64,000 bases of DNA from Serinicoccus chungangensis (GCF_006337125.1 NZ_CP040887.1:1922001-1986000), one strand, 5' to 3'. Positions 7,234 to 17,294 are shown, counted from the first letter of the stretch. Program-made: numbers and translations. Notes: generated by a model from the sequence alone, not told the origin.

Positions 7234-9987
7234 ATGGCCCAGGAGCGCTCCACCGGCCCCATCCTGAACGGTCTGCCGAGCCAGGTCCCCGACACGGACC
7301 CCGAGGAGACGCAGGAGTGGCTGGAATCGCTGGACTCCGCGATCAGCACCGGCGGGCGTCAGCGCGCCCGGTACCTCATGCTGCGCATGCTGGAGCGGGC
7401 CAGGGACAACCAGGTCGGCATCCCGTCGCTGACGACCACCGACTACATCAACACCATCTCGCCCGAGCAGGAGCCGTGGTTCCCCGGTGACGAGGACATG
7501 GAGCGCCGCTACCGAGCCTGGATCCGGTGGAACGCCGCGGTCATGGTGCACCGCGCGCAGCACCCGGACATCGCGGTCGGCGGGCACATCTCGACGTATG
7601 CCTCGCAGGCCACCCTCACCGAGGTCGGCTTCAACCACTTCTGGCGCGGTCGTGACCACGAGGGCGGTGGCGACCAGGTCTTCTTCCAGGGCCACGCCTC
7701 CCCGGGGATCTACGCCCGGGCCTACCTCGAGGGCCGGTTGAGCGAGACCGAGCTCGACGGCTTCCGGCAGGAGAAGAGCAAGGGCCTCCAGGACGACGTC
7801 ACGGCCGTCCCGTCCTACCCGCACCCCCGGTCGATGCCGGACTTCTGGCAGTTCCCGACCGTGTCGATGGGCATCGGGCCGATGAACGCCATCTACCAGG
7901 CGTCGTTCAACAAGTACCTCCACAACCGCGGTCTCAAGGACACCAGCCAGCAGCACGTGTGGGCCTTCCTCGGCGACGGCGAGATGGACGAGCCGGAGTC
8001 GCGGGGCCTGCTGCAGGTGGCGGCCAACGAGGAGCTCGACAACCTCACCTTCGTCGTCAACTGCAACCTGCAGCGCCTGGACGGCCCGGTGCGCGGCAAC
8101 GGCAAGATCGTCCAGGAGCTGGAGAGCTTCTTCCGCGGCGCGGGGTGGAACGTCGTCAAGGTCCTGTGGGGCCGCGGCTGGGACGACCTCATCTCCCAGG
8201 ACACCTCCGGCGCCCTGGTGAACCTCTTCAACACCACCCCGGACGGGGACTTCCAGACCTTCCGCGCCAACGACGGCGCGTGGATCCGTGACCACTTCTT
8301 CGGGCGCGACCCGCGCACCAAGGAGCTGGTGAAGGACTGGAGCGACGACGACATCTGGTGGAAGCTCAAGCGCGGCGGGCACGACTACCGCAAGGTGTTC
8401 GCGGCGTACCAGGCCGCGATGAACCACACGGGCCAGCCGACGGTGATCCTGGCGCACACCATCAAGGGCTACTCCCTCGGCAAGAGCTTCGCCGGGCGCA
8501 ACGCGACCCACCAGATGAAGAAGCTCACGCTGGACGACCTCAAGGCGTTCCGCGACAGCCTGCAGATCCCCATCTCGGACGAGCAGCTCGAGGCCGACCC
8601 CTACGCCCCGCCGTACTTCCACCCGGGCGAGGACGACCCGGCGATCCAGTACCTCAAGGAGCGCCGACGCACGCTGGGGGGCTACCTGCCCAAGCGCCAG
8701 CCGGGCGGCACCTCGCTGAAGCTGCCGGACACCAAGGTCTACGACGTGGCCAAGAAGGGCTCCGGCAAGCAGGGGGTCGCCACCACGATGGCCCTGGTGC
8801 GCATCTTCAAGGAGTGGATGCGCGACAAGGAGTTCGGCAAGCACGTCGTGCCGATCATCCCGGACGAGGCCCGGACCTTCGGCATGGACAGCTTCTTCCC
8901 CACGGCGAAGATCTACAACGTCCACGGGCAGAACTACACCTCGGTCGACGCCGACCTCATGCTGGCCTACAAGGAGTCCGAGCAGGGTCAGATCCTGCAC
9001 GTCGGGATCAACGAGGCCGGCTCGGTCGGTGCGTTCAGCGCCGCCGGCACGTCCTACGACACCCACCAGGTGCCGATGGTGCCGTTCTACATCTTCTACT
9101 CGATGTTCGGCTTCCAGCGCACCGGTGACAGCATCTGGGCCGCGGCGGACCAGCTCGCCCGCGGTTTCATGATCGGCGCGACGGCCGGGCGCACGACGCT
9201 CGCCGGTGAGGGCCTGCAGCACGCCGACGGGCACTCCCCCCTGCTCGCCTCGACCAACCCGGCGGTCGTCGCCTACGACCCGGCGTACGCCTACGAGATG
9301 GCGCACATCCTGCCGCGCGCCCTGGAGCGGATGTACGGCGAGGACCCGGAGAACGTCATCTACTACCTCACCGTCTACAACGAGCCGATGCGCCAGCCCG
9401 CGCAGCCGGACGACGTCGACGCCGAGGGGATCCTCCAGGGGATGCACCGGATCGCCACCGGCGAGCAGCAGGACGGCAAGCACGTGCGCCTGCTCGCCTC
9501 GGGGGTCGGGGTGCCGTGGGCGCTCGAGGCGGCCGACCTCCTGCGGGAGGACTGGGGCGTCAGCTCGGACGTGTGGTCGGTGACGTCGTGGTCGGAGCTG
9601 CGCCGCGAGGCGATGGCGTGCGACACCGACGCCTTCCTGCACCCCGAGCAGGAGCGCCGGGTGCCCTACGTCACTCGCCGCCTCTCCGAGGGCGACGGGC
9701 CCATCGTGGCCACGAGCGACTACATGCGCGCCGTCCAGGACCAGATCGCCCCCTGGGTCCCGGAGGACTACTACGCCCTGGGTGCGGACGGCTTCGGCTT
9801 CGCGGACACCCGCCCGGCCGCGCGCCGCTTCTTCCACATCGACGGCCCGTCGATGGCGGTCAAGGCCCTGCAGATGCTGGCCGACCGCGGTGAGCTGGAC
9901 CCGCAGGTGCCGCGGGACGCGGCGGAGAAGTACCGCCTGCTCGACGTCACCGCCGGCACGTCCGGCACGACCGGCGGGGACGCCTGA
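7234..9987 (+). CDS. aceE: Pyruvate dehydrogenase E1 component, homodimeric type
   Basis: 917 aa; decarboxylates pyruvate with thiamine diphosphate and acetylates the lipoyl E2 of the PDH complex (E. coli AceE 887 aa). The TPP motif begins at [12 protein letters not shown] and ends with [19 protein letters not shown]. Other family blocks are [43 protein letters not shown] and [21 protein letters not shown]. The ATG at 7234 follows AGGAAGG by about 10 nt; a start 21 nt upstream would have no ribosome site. It stands alone, with no E2 or E3 genes nearby, as is usual in actinobacteria. The 3' end converges with the GDPD gene at 3 bp. Confidence 0.97.
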   Translation: MAQERSTGPILNGLPSQVPDTDPEETQEWLESLDSAISTGGRQRARYLMLRMLERARDNQVGIPSLTTTDYINTISPEQEPWFPGDEDMERRYRAWIRWNAAVMVHRAQHPDIAVGGHISTYASQATLTEVGFNHFWRGRDHEGGGDQVFFQGHASPGIYARAYLEGRLSETELDGFRQEKSKGLQDDVTAVPSYPHPRSMPDFWQFPTVSMGIGPMNAIYQASFNKYLHNRGLKDTSQQHVWAFLGDGEMDEPESRGLLQVAANEELDNLTFVVNCNLQRLDGPVRGNGKIVQELESFFRGAGWNVVKVLWGRGWDDLISQDTSGALVNLFNTTPDGDFQTFRANDGAWIRDHFFGRDPRTKELVKDWSDDDIWWKLKRGGHDYRKVFAAYQAAMNHTGQPTVILAHTIKGYSLGKSFAGRNATHQMKKLTLDDLKAFRDSLQIPISDEQLEADPYAPPYFHPGEDDPAIQYLKERRRTLGGYLPKRQPGGTSLKLPDTKVYDVAKKGSGKQGVATTMALVRIFKEWMRDKEFGKHVVPIIPDEARTFGMDSFFPTAKIYNVHGQNYTSVDADLMLAYKESEQGQILHVGINEAGSVGAFSAAGTSYDTHQVPMVPFYIFYSMFGFQRTGDSIWAAADQLARGFMIGATAGRTTLAGEGLQHADGHSPLLASTNPAVVAYDPAYAYEMAHILPRALERMYGEDPENVIYYLTVYNEPMRQPAQPDDVDAEGILQGMHRIATGEQQDGKHVRLLASGVGVPWALEAADLLREDWGVSSDVWSVTSWSELRREAMACDTDAFLHPEQERRVPYVTRRLSEGDGPIVATSDYMRAVQDQIAPWVPEDYYALGADGFGFADTRPAARRFFHIDGPSMAVKALQMLADRGELDPQVPRDAAEKYRLLDVTAGTSGTTGGDA

Positions 9988-9990
9988 GGG

Positions 9991-11055
9991 TCAGCCCACC
10001 TCGGGCGTGCCCTCGCGCAGGGCCTGCACCACGAGGTCGGGGTGGTCGGTGAAGATGCCGTCCACCCCGGCCGCCAGGTGGGCCCGCACCTCCGCCGCGA
10101 GGTCCCCGTGGGCCGCCGGCTCCGGGTCGTCGCCGCGGCCGGCGCCCTGCTCCGCGTCCGCGTCGCGACCACGGCGCAAGGACGGTGGCAGGAACGGGTT
10201 CTCCGCCCGGAAGGTCCAGGCGTGCACGACCATGCCGGCCGCGTGCGCGTCCCCCACCAGCGACGTCGGCTCCCCCAGGGTCCCGTCCGGCGCCCACGGC
10301 AGCACCATCTGCTTGCGCGGACCGACCCCGTCGACGACGCCCGCCAGGGTCTCGAGCCCCGCGGGCGAGAGCAGCTCGGCGTAGGTCCGCGGCTGCGCGG
10401 CGGCCCGCAGGTCGGCGGGCACGTCCTCGTGCGCGGTCGCCAGCAGCACGTGGCGCAGCGGGCAGCCCAGCTCCTCGCGCAGCCGCCGCAGGCTGCCCGG
10501 CTCGAAGCACTGGACGAAGACCGGCGCGTCCCGGGACACCAGTCCCGCGGCCTCCAGGTCGGCGAGCATCCGCTCCTCCAGCGGCAGCCCCAGCCCGGAG
10601 AAGTGGGTGGGGTGCTTGAGCTCGACGTAGAGCCCCAGCTCGCGCCCCAGCTCCTCGCTGAGCGCCGCCCGCAGCGCGATGATCTCGGGGAAGGTCGGGA
10701 CGGGCCACCGCCCGTCCCGGTCGGTCCCCCGCAGGTGCGGCAGCCGCTCCCGCGCGCGCAGGGTCCGCAGCTCGTCGAGGTCGAGGTCCTCGGTGAAGAC
10801 CCCCTCCACCGGGGTGCCGTCGACCACCTCCCGGCGCCGCCGCCCGGCGAGGGCGGGGTGGTCGGCCACGTCGGTCGTCCCCGAGATGTCGTTCTCGTGC
10901 CGGGCCACCAGGGTGCCGTCCCTGGTCGCCACGAGGTCGAGCTCGAGGTAGTCGGCGCCCTGGCGCGCCGCGAGCTCGTAGGCGGCCAGGGTGTGCTCGG
11001 GCAGCCGCCCGGAGGCTCCGCGGTGGGCGAGGACGAGCGGGGAGGCGGTCGGCAT
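9991..11055 (-). CDS. Glycerophosphodiester phosphodiesterase
   Basis: 354 aa GDPD TIM-barrel enzyme releasing glycerol-3-phosphate from glycerophosphodiesters. Catalytic residues are seen in LAHRGASGRLPEHT (His-Arg and Glu), DYLELDLVATRDG (ExD metal site) and VARHENDISGTTD (His). Downstream are LYVELKHPTHF, FVQCFEPGSL and VHAWTFRAENPF, then the C-terminal DGIFTDHPDL. A charged insert of about 30 residues (RRGRDADAEQGAGRGDD) precedes the last strand and is variable in the family. No signal peptide is present, so the enzyme is probably cytosolic. Confidence 0.93.
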   Translation of the reverse strand: MPTASPLVLAHRGASGRLPEHTLAAYELAARQGADYLELDLVATRDGTLVARHENDISGTTDVADHPALAGRRRREVVDGTPVEGVFTEDLDLDELRTLRARERLPHLRGTDRDGRWPVPTFPEIIALRAALSEELGRELGLYVELKHPTHFSGLGLPLEERMLADLEAAGLVSRDAPVFVQCFEPGSLRRLREELGCPLRHVLLATAHEDVPADLRAAAQPRTYAELLSPAGLETLAGVVDGVGPRKQMVLPWAPDGTLGEPTSLVGDAHAAGMVVHAWTFRAENPFLPPSLRRGRDADAEQGAGRGDDPEPAAHGDLAAEVRAHLAAGVDGIFTDHPDLVVQALREGTPEVG

Positions 11056-11079
11056 ACCTCGATCCTGTCAGCCGCCGAC

Positions 11080-11085
11080 TAGGCT
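11080..11085 (+). promoter_or_regulatory. -10 box (TAGGCT) of fasR, leaderless type
   Basis: TAGGCT ends 7 nt before the GTG at 11093. There is no Shine-Dalgarno, so transcription should begin at or beside the start codon. Confidence 0.5.
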
Positions 11086-11092
11086 GGCGAGG

Positions 11093-12250
11093 GTGCCCGA
11101 CCGCGACCTCTCCCGCCACGCCGCCGACCTGGCGGGACGGGCGGCCGCGCGGATGGAGGCCGAGCACGCGTGGTTCCGCGAGCTGGGGGCCGCCGACCGC
11201 GCCTGGGTGCGGCTCGTCGCGCAGGCGGGCATCGGTGCCCTGCTGACCTGGTATGCCGCGGGCGCCCGCCCGGGACCCCCGCCCGGGCAGATCTTCGCGG
11301 CGGCACCCCCGAGCCTGGCGGCGACGATCACCCTGCGCCAGACCCTGGACCTCACCCGGACGGCGATCGCCACGGTCGAGGAGGCGGTGCCCGAGCTGGT
11401 CGAGGGGCCCGAGACGCCGGCCCTGCGGGAGGCGGTGCTGCGCTACTCCCGGGACCTCGCCTTCGCGGCCGCCGACGTCTACGCCCGGTCGGCCGACCAC
11501 CGCGGCGGCTGGGACAGCCGGTTGGAGACCCTCGTCGTCCACGCCGTCGTCCGGGGGGAGGCCAACGACGCGATGGCCTCCCGCGCCGCCGAGCTCGGGT
11601 GGGAGGGGGTGACCGACGTGACCGTGGTGGCCGGACTGCTGCCCGAGGGGGACCAGACCACGGCCGTGGAGGCGCTGCGGACCGCAGCCCGCACCCTGGG
11701 CCGCTCCGCGCTCGGGGCCGCGCACGACCGACGCCTGGTCTGCGTCCTCGGGGGCAGCACCGACCCGCTCGGCGACGCCGGGGCCCTGGCCGACTGCTTC
11801 GGCGAGGGGCCGGTGGTCGTCGGGCCGCGGGTGCCCCACCTCTTCGCGGCCGGGCGGTCCGCCCGGGCCGCGCTCTCCGGGGTGGACGCCGCGCCGGCCT
11901 GGGGCGACGCACCCCGGCCGGTGGCCGCCGACGAGCTCCTGGCCGAGCGCTCGCTGCTGGGCGAGGGACCGGCCCGCCGGATGCTGGTGGACCGCGTCTA
12001 CGCCCCGCTGCGCGAGCACCCCTCCGCGCTGCTGGACACCGTGCAGGCCTACCTCGACCACGGGATGGTCCTCGAGGCGACCGCGCGGCTGCTCTTCCTG
12101 CACCCCAACACCGTGCGCTACCGCCTGCGGCGGGTCAGCGAGGTCGTCGGGCTGGACCCGCACGACGCGCGCGACGCCTGGGTGCTGCAGGTGGCGCTGG
12201 CCCTGGGCCGGATGGGGACCGGGCCGCGCCTGTGGCGCGGGAGCCGCTGA
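11093..12250 (+). CDS. fasR: FasR-type transcriptional regulator of fatty-acid synthesis (PucR/CdaR family)
   Basis: 385 aa. The C-terminus carries the PucR helix-turn-helix (DTVQAYLDHGMVLEATARLLFLHPNTVRYRLRRVSEVVG). The N-terminal two thirds resemble the FasR sensor region, with TLRQTLDLTRTAIATVEE and a GGDEF-like middle part. It lies directly upstream of fabD-fabH-acpP-fabF, exactly as in Streptomyces coelicolor, where FasR activates this operon; the name rests on that family knowledge plus position. The GTG at 11093 was chosen from family length and its leaderless -10 box; an in-frame ATG at 10991 has no ribosome site. Confidence 0.88.
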   Translation: MPDRDLSRHAADLAGRAAARMEAEHAWFRELGAADRAWVRLVAQAGIGALLTWYAAGARPGPPPGQIFAAAPPSLAATITLRQTLDLTRTAIATVEEAVPELVEGPETPALREAVLRYSRDLAFAAADVYARSADHRGGWDSRLETLVVHAVVRGEANDAMASRAAELGWEGVTDVTVVAGLLPEGDQTTAVEALRTAARTLGRSALGAAHDRRLVCVLGGSTDPLGDAGALADCFGEGPVVVGPRVPHLFAAGRSARAALSGVDAAPAWGDAPRPVAADELLAERSLLGEGPARRMLVDRVYAPLREHPSALLDTVQAYLDHGMVLEATARLLFLHPNTVRYRLRRVSEVVGLDPHDARDAWVLQVALALGRMGTGPRLWRGSR

Positions 12251-12299
12251 CGCGACGCCCGGCGCGAACGCCTGCGCAGGCCGCCCAGACGCCCCGGTT

Positions 12300-12312
12300 G
12301 TAGGGATCCTAC
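12300..12312 (+). promoter_or_regulatory. Inverted repeat upstream of fabD, candidate FasR operator
   Basis: GTAGG-GAT-CCTAC is a perfect 5-bp inverted repeat 70 bp before the fabD start. It sits in the 131-bp fasR-fabD gap. Position and symmetry suit an activator site; the link to FasR is inferred. Confidence 0.4.
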
Positions 12313-12369
12313 GAAGATCGTCGCCGATTGTCGTGCGTCGCGCAGTCGCATCCTGGAGGGTCTCACCGG

Positions 12370-12375
12370 CACAGT
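12370..12375 (+). promoter_or_regulatory. -10 box (CACAGT) of fabD, leaderless type
   Basis: CACAGT lies 6 nt before the fabD GTG. The AGGAG that abuts the GTG is only 1 nt away, too close to act as a ribosome site, so a leaderless start fits better. Confidence 0.35.
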
Positions 12376-12381
12376 AGGAGC

Positions 12382-13311
12382 GTGCTCGTCATCGTCGCGC
12401 CCGGACAGGGCTCCCAGACCCCTGGTTTCCTCGCCCCCTGGCTCGAGGAGCCGGCCGTGCGGCAGCGGCTCGAGGCGCTGGCCGCAGCCGCGTCGCTCGA
12501 CCTGGTCACCCACGGCACCACCTCGGACGCCGAGACCATCAAGGACACCGCCGTCGCGCAGCCGCTCATCGTCGGCTCCGGCCTGGCGACGCTGCCGCTG
12601 CTGCTCGACCAGGAGACGGTGCCGCAGCACGTGTCGGCCACCGCGGGGCACTCCGTGGGCGAGGTCACCGCCGCCGCCGTCGCCGGGGTGCTCGCGCCGG
12701 ACGAGGCGATGGGCTTCGTCCGCGAGCGCGGGCTCGGCATGGCCGAGGCGGCCGCGCTCACCCCGACCGGCATGTCGGCCGTCGTGGGCGGTGACCCGAC
12801 CGAGGTCGCCGAGGCCCTGGAGCGGCACGGCCTCACCCCGGCCAACATGAACGGCGCGGGGCAGGTCGTGGCGGCCGGGACGATGGACCAGCTGGCCGCC
12901 CTGGAGCAGGAGCCGCCGACGCGCGCGCGGGTCCTCCCGCTGCCCGTCGCCGGCGCCTTCCACACCCACCACATGCAGCCGGCCGTCGACCGGCTCACCC
13001 GACACGCCGAGTCGCTGGCGCCCCAGGACCCGCGGGTCCCGCTGCTGTCCAACGCGGACGGGCAGGTCGTCGCCGACGGCGGCGAGGTCCTGCGGCGGCT
13101 CATCGCGCAGGTCGCCGGCCCGGTGCGGTGGGACCTCACGATGGAGGCGCTCCTCGCCATGGGCGTGACCGGGCTCATCGAGCTCCCGCCGGCGGGCACC
13201 CTGGTGGGGCTCGCCAAGCGGGGCCTGCGGGGCGTGGAGACCCTGGCGCTGAAGACCCCGGACGACCTGGACGCCGCGGCGCGCATGGTGCGCGAGCACG
13301 GCGCCGCCTGA
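12382..13311 (+). CDS. fabD: Malonyl-CoA:ACP transacylase
   Basis: 309 aa; loads malonate from CoA onto ACP for type II fatty-acid synthesis. The N-terminus VLVIVAPGQGSQTPGFL carries the oxyanion-loop GQGSQ. The nucleophile is in ATAGHSVGEVTAAAVAG (GHSxGE), the catalytic His in PVAGAFHTHHM, and the Arg region contains VRERGLGMAEAA. Length and sequence agree with Streptomyces FabD. It is the first gene of the fabD-fabH-acpP-fabF operon, downstream of fasR. Confidence 0.96.
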   Translation: MLVIVAPGQGSQTPGFLAPWLEEPAVRQRLEALAAAASLDLVTHGTTSDAETIKDTAVAQPLIVGSGLATLPLLLDQETVPQHVSATAGHSVGEVTAAAVAGVLAPDEAMGFVRERGLGMAEAAALTPTGMSAVVGGDPTEVAEALERHGLTPANMNGAGQVVAAGTMDQLAALEQEPPTRARVLPLPVAGAFHTHHMQPAVDRLTRHAESLAPQDPRVPLLSNADGQVVADGGEVLRRLIAQVAGPVRWDLTMEALLAMGVTGLIELPPAGTLVGLAKRGLRGVETLALKTPDDLDAAARMVREHGAA

Positions 13312-13357
13312 CCCACCTTCCCGTGACCCGTCCCCGCCCATCTCAGGAGGCCCGCCC

Positions 13358-14389
13358 GTGAGCACGCGACCCGCCCTCTCGGCACCCACCACGCTGCGCC
13401 ACGCCCGGATCCTGGGCCTGGGGGCCTACCGACCCGAGCGCGTGGTGACCAACGAGGAGATCATCCAGCACATCGACTCCAGCGACGAGTGGATCCGGCA
13501 GCGCTCGGGCATCGTCACCCGGCGCTTCGCCCGGGAGGACGAGACGGTCGTCGACATGGCCGAGGCCGCCTCGCGCCAGGCCCTGGAGCGCGCCGGGATC
13601 GAGACCGGCCAGGTCGACGCCGTCATCATGGCGACCGTCACGCACCCCTTCCAGACGCCGGCTGCCGCGCCCGTCCTGGCGCACCGTCTCGGCATGGAGG
13701 ACCCGGCCGCCTTCGACATCTCGGCGGCCTGCGCGGGCTACTGCTACGCCATCGCGCAGGCCAACGACATGATCCGCGCCGGCAGCGCCGACACCGTCCT
13801 GGTCGTCGGGGTGGAGAAGCTCTCGGACTTCACCGACAAGCACGACCGCGGGTCGGCCTTCATCTTCGGCGACGGGGCCGGGGCGGCCGTGGTGGGGGTC
13901 GCCGACCGGCCCGGCATCGGCCCCACGATCTGGGGCAGCCTGGGCGAGCGCGCCGACGCCATCACCCAGCGCGAGTCCTGGACCGACCTGCGCCCGGCCA
14001 TGGAGACGAGCGGGCGCGCCGAGCCGCTGCACTGGCCGGCCTTCACCATGCAGGGCCAGACCGTCTTCCGCTGGGCGGTCTTCTCCATGGCCCCGGTCGC
14101 GCGCCGGGCCGTCGAGGCCGCCGGCATCACCCCGGCCGACCTGGACGCCTTCGTCCCCCACCAGGCCAACATGCGCATCACGGACGCGATGGTGAAGGCC
14201 CTGGAGCTGCCCGAGCACGTGCCGGTCGCGCGCGACATCGCCGAGACGGGCAACACCTCCGCGGCCTCGATCCCGCTGGCGATGAGCCGCATGCTCGAGG
14301 AGGGCGAGGCGCCGCACGGCGGCCTGGCCCTGCAGATCGGCTTCGGCGCCGGGCTGGTCTACGCCGCCCAGGTCGTCGAGATGCCCTGA
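13358..14389 (+). CDS. fabH: Beta-ketoacyl-ACP synthase III
   Basis: 343 aa; condenses an acyl-CoA primer with malonyl-ACP to start chain growth. The Cys-His-Asn triad is visible: Cys in FDISAACAGYCYA, His in FVPHQANMRI, Asn in AETGNTSAASIP. GFGAGLVYAAQVV closes the fold. The GTG at 13358 has an AGGAGG ribosome site 7 nt upstream, making it one of the few strongly SD-led starts here. In actinobacteria FabH primes with branched-chain acyl-CoAs, an inference for this strain. Confidence 0.97.
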   Translation: MSTRPALSAPTTLRHARILGLGAYRPERVVTNEEIIQHIDSSDEWIRQRSGIVTRRFAREDETVVDMAEAASRQALERAGIETGQVDAVIMATVTHPFQTPAAAPVLAHRLGMEDPAAFDISAACAGYCYAIAQANDMIRAGSADTVLVVGVEKLSDFTDKHDRGSAFIFGDGAGAAVVGVADRPGIGPTIWGSLGERADAITQRESWTDLRPAMETSGRAEPLHWPAFTMQGQTVFRWAVFSMAPVARRAVEAAGITPADLDAFVPHQANMRITDAMVKALELPEHVPVARDIAETGNTSAASIPLAMSRMLEEGEAPHGGLALQIGFGAGLVYAAQVVEMP

Positions 14390-14474
14390 GCGCGCCCACG
14401 ATGACTCCCGTGACCCGGCGGGCGAGCAGGATCCCGGGTCGGCAACTGTTGTCCACGCTAGGAGAGAACGCACC

Positions 14475-14723
14475 ATGGCACTGAGCGAGCAGGAGATCCT
14501 CGCGGGTCTGGCCGAGATCGTCAACGAGGAGACCGGGCTGGAGGCGGAGGAGGTCCAGATGGACAAGTCCTTCACCGAGGACCTCGACATCGACTCCCTG
14601 TCGATGATGACGATCGTCGTCAACGCCGAGGACAAGTTCGGCGTCCGCATCCCCGACGACGAGGTCAAGAACCTCACCCACGTCAAGGACGCGGTGTCCT
14701 ACATCGCCAACAACCAGGGCTGA
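14475..14723 (+). CDS. acpP: Acyl carrier protein
   Basis: 82 aa, acidic helical bundle. The phosphopantetheine serine is in EDLDIDSLSMMT (DSL motif, about residue 41). Preceded by AGGAGAG about 9 nt before the ATG. It carries the growing chain between FabD, FabH and FabF, whose genes flank it. Confidence 0.97.
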   Translation: MALSEQEILAGLAEIVNEETGLEAEEVQMDKSFTEDLDIDSLSMMTIVVNAEDKFGVRIPDDEVKNLTHVKDAVSYIANNQG

Positions 14724-14840
14724 CCCCGCCCCGGCCCGGTGCCCCGCGGACCGCGACGCACCGGGCCGGCCCCAGCCCGACGGCATACCCTGATGTCGTC
14801 GACCTGACCACGCACGTCCCGTCCCAGGAGGCCGCCACCC

Positions 14841-16100
14841 ATGACCGACACCACCCAGACCTCGCGCCGCGTCGTCGTGACCGGCCTCGGCGCCACGACC
14901 CCCGTCGGGGGCACGGCGCCGGAGACGTGGGAGGCGATCGTGGCCGGCCGCAGCGGTGTCCGGACCCTGGAGCAGGACTGGGTCGCCGAGCACGAGCTGC
15001 CGGTGACCTTCGCCGCGCCGATCCACACCGACCCGCTCGAGGTGCTCAAGAAGGTCGAGGTGCGCCGCAACGACCCCTCGGGGCAGTACGCCCTCATCGC
15101 CGCCCGTGAGGCCTGGGCCGACGCCGGGGCACCGGAGGTCGAGCCCGAGCGGCTCGGCGTCGCCATCGGCTCCGGCATCGGCGGGGTCCACACGCTGCTG
15201 AGCCAGTGGGACGTCCTCAAGGAGAAGGGGCCGCGCCGCGTCTTCCCCCTGACCGTGCCGATGCTCATGCCCAACGGCCCGGCGGCGGCCGTCTCGCTCG
15301 ACCTCGGGGCCCGGGCCGGGGCGCACTGCCCGGTCAGCGCCTGCGCCTCGGGCGCCGAGGGGATGGGCCAGGCCCTCAGCATGATCCGGGCCGGCCGCGC
15401 CGACGTCGTCGTCGCCGGCGGCACCGAGGCGGCCATCCACCCGGTGTGCATCGCCGCCTTCGCCGCGATGACCGCCCTGTCGGGGCGCAACGACGACCCG
15501 CAGGCCGCCTCGCGGCCCTACGACGTGGACCGCGACGGCTTCGTCATGGGTGAGGGCGCCGCCGTCATGGTCCTGGAGTCCGAGGAGCACGCGCGGGCCC
15601 GGGGGGCGCGGATCTACGCCTACCTCGACGGGCTCGGCATGTCCTCCGACGCCTACCACATCACCGCCGGTGAGCCCGAGGGCGCCGGGGCCGCCCGGGC
15701 CATGGAGGAGGCCATCGCCGACGCCGGCCTCGCCACCACCGACATCGCCCACATCAACGCGCACGCGACCTCCACCCCGGTCGGGGACGTCGCGGAGACG
15801 CGGGCGATCCACCGGGCCTTCGGCGCGCACACCGGCGAGATCGCGGTGACCGCGACCAAGTCGATGACCGGTCACCTGCTGGGTGCGGCCGGTGCGCTGG
15901 AAGCCCTGCTCACCGTGCTGGCGCTGCACCACCGCCAGGTGCCCCCGACGCTCAACCTGGATCAGCAGGACCCCGAGATCGACCTCGACGTCGTCACCGG
16001 CACGGCGCGCGCGCTGCCCGAGGGCCAGCTGGCGGCGGTCAACAACGCCTTCGGGTTCGGCGGCGTCAACGTCGCGCTGACCTTCACCTCGGCCTCCTGA
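14841..16100 (+). CDS. fabF: Beta-ketoacyl-ACP synthase II
   Basis: 419 aa elongating condensing enzyme. The Cys-His-His triad is present: PVSACASGAEGMG, HINAHATSTPVGD, TKSMTGHLLGAAGA. C-terminal NNAFGFGGVNVAL is also typical. An AGGAGG lies 8 nt before the ATG at 14841. It is the last gene of the fab unit; the reductases and dehydratase of the cycle are elsewhere. Confidence 0.97.
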   Translation: MTDTTQTSRRVVVTGLGATTPVGGTAPETWEAIVAGRSGVRTLEQDWVAEHELPVTFAAPIHTDPLEVLKKVEVRRNDPSGQYALIAAREAWADAGAPEVEPERLGVAIGSGIGGVHTLLSQWDVLKEKGPRRVFPLTVPMLMPNGPAAAVSLDLGARAGAHCPVSACASGAEGMGQALSMIRAGRADVVVAGGTEAAIHPVCIAAFAAMTALSGRNDDPQAASRPYDVDRDGFVMGEGAAVMVLESEEHARARGARIYAYLDGLGMSSDAYHITAGEPEGAGAARAMEEAIADAGLATTDIAHINAHATSTPVGDVAETRAIHRAFGAHTGEIAVTATKSMTGHLLGAAGALEALLTVLALHHRQVPPTLNLDQQDPEIDLDVVTGTARALPEGQLAAVNNAFGFGGVNVALTFTSAS

Positions 16101-16120
16101 GCCGCGGCCCGGCCGCCGGG

Positions 16121-16126
16121 TAGGCT
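16121..16126 (+). promoter_or_regulatory. -10 box (TAGGCT) of the GT4 gene, near-leaderless
   Basis: TAGGCT lies 9 nt before the ATG at 16136, and no Shine-Dalgarno intervenes. It suggests the glycosyltransferase has its own promoter, apart from the fab operon. Confidence 0.45.
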
Positions 16127-16135
16127 CGCCCCCTC

Positions 16136-17251
16136 ATGCACATCCTGCGCGTCGCCAACTTCGTCAGCCCGACGTCCGGCGGCATCAAGACCGCGCTGCG
16201 CCACTGGGGCGAGCACTACCAGGAGGCCGGCCACCGGGCCTCGCTCATCGTCCCGGGCCCCGGGCAGGAGATCGCCGAGGAGAGCCAGGGGCTGGTCTAC
16301 CGCGTGCCCGCGACCCCGGTGCCCGGGACCGGCTACTCGCTCATGTGGAGCAGGGTGGGGCTGTCCCGGCTCATGGACGCCATCGCCCCGGACGTCATCG
16401 AGGTGTCCGACCGGTCCACGACCCGGTGGATGGGCCGCTGGGCGCGCCGCCGCGGGATCGGGTCGGTGATGATCAGCCACGAGAACATGACCGGCATCCT
16501 GGTCCGGCGCACCCCGCTGCCGGAGCGGCCGGCCCACTGGGCCGCGGACGGCATCAACCGGCTGAGCGCCGCCGACTACGACGCCATCGTCTGCCCGAGC
16601 GCGTTCGCGGCGCAGGAGTTCCACCGCAACGGCCTGGCCGCGGACGTCGTGCCGTTGGGGGTGGACCTCGACACCTTCGTGCCGACCCGTGACCTCGCCG
16701 ACGGACCGGCGCCCGGTGCCGACCGCCCCCTGCGCCTCGCGCACTGCAGCCGGCTGTCGCCGGAGAAGAACCCGGCGCTGTCCGTCGAGACCGTGCGCGA
16801 GCTCGTCCGGCGCGGGCACGACGTCGAGCTGACGGTCTTCGGGGCGGGACCGATGCTGGAGGACCTCGTGCGCCGGGCCCAGAACCTCCCGGTCACCTTC
16901 CACTCCTACGTCACCGACCGCCGCGAGCTCGCGGTCGAGCTCGGTCGCGCCGACCTCGCGATCTCCCCCGGGCCGCTGGAGACCTTCGGGCTGGCGGCGC
17001 TGGAGCTGCTGGCGTGCGGCATACCCGTCGTCTGCTGCGACGAGGGAGCGCTGCAGGAGGTCGTCGGGGACGGCGGGGTCGTCGCCGCCTCCACGCCTAC
17101 GGCGTTCGCCGACGGGATCGAGGAGCTGCTGCGACGACGCTCCGCCCGCGCGCGGGCCCGGGCTGCCGCCGAGCGGTTCAGCTGGCCGGTGAGCGCCCGA
17201 CGGATGCTCGACGTGCACGAGCGCGTCGCCGCGCAGGCCACCGCACGATGA
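16136..17251 (+). CDS. GT4-family glycosyltransferase
   Basis: 371 aa, GT-B fold. The N-terminal domain opens with HILRVANFVSPTSGGIKTAL (acceptor-side glycine loop). The C-terminal nucleotide-sugar domain has HCSRLSPEKNPALSVE, ELTVFGAGPMLEDL and the EX7E motif in SPGPLETFGLAALELLACG. These fit actinobacterial mannosyl/glucosyltransferases acting on lipids or small molecules such as PimB-like enzymes, but the substrate cannot be read. There is no signal or membrane segment. A hairpin at 17258 lies just after the stop codon. Confidence 0.9.
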   Translation: MHILRVANFVSPTSGGIKTALRHWGEHYQEAGHRASLIVPGPGQEIAEESQGLVYRVPATPVPGTGYSLMWSRVGLSRLMDAIAPDVIEVSDRSTTRWMGRWARRRGIGSVMISHENMTGILVRRTPLPERPAHWAADGINRLSAADYDAIVCPSAFAAQEFHRNGLAADVVPLGVDLDTFVPTRDLADGPAPGADRPLRLAHCSRLSPEKNPALSVETVRELVRRGHDVELTVFGAGPMLEDLVRRAQNLPVTFHSYVTDRRELAVELGRADLAISPGPLETFGLAALELLACGIPVVCCDEGALQEVVGDGGVVAASTPTAFADGIEELLRRRSARARARAAAERFSWPVSARRMLDVHERVAAQATAR

Positions 17252-17257
17252 CGCGAG

Positions 17258-17283
17258 CCGCCGGCCTCACAGGTGACCGGCGG
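17258..17283. terminator. Hairpin between convergent GT4 and DUF3145 genes
   Basis: A 7-bp perfect GC stem, CCGCCGG/CCGGCGG, with a 12-nt loop fills the 43-bp convergent gap. There is no T-run, as is common for actinobacterial terminators. It could serve both strands. Confidence 0.45.
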
Positions 17284-17294
17284 TCCGCGTCAGG

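Noticed and set aside
7225-9837. Long antisense frame across aceE (870 codons)
   Set aside because: Lies opposite aceE with no family resemblance. Long antisense frames are common at this GC content.
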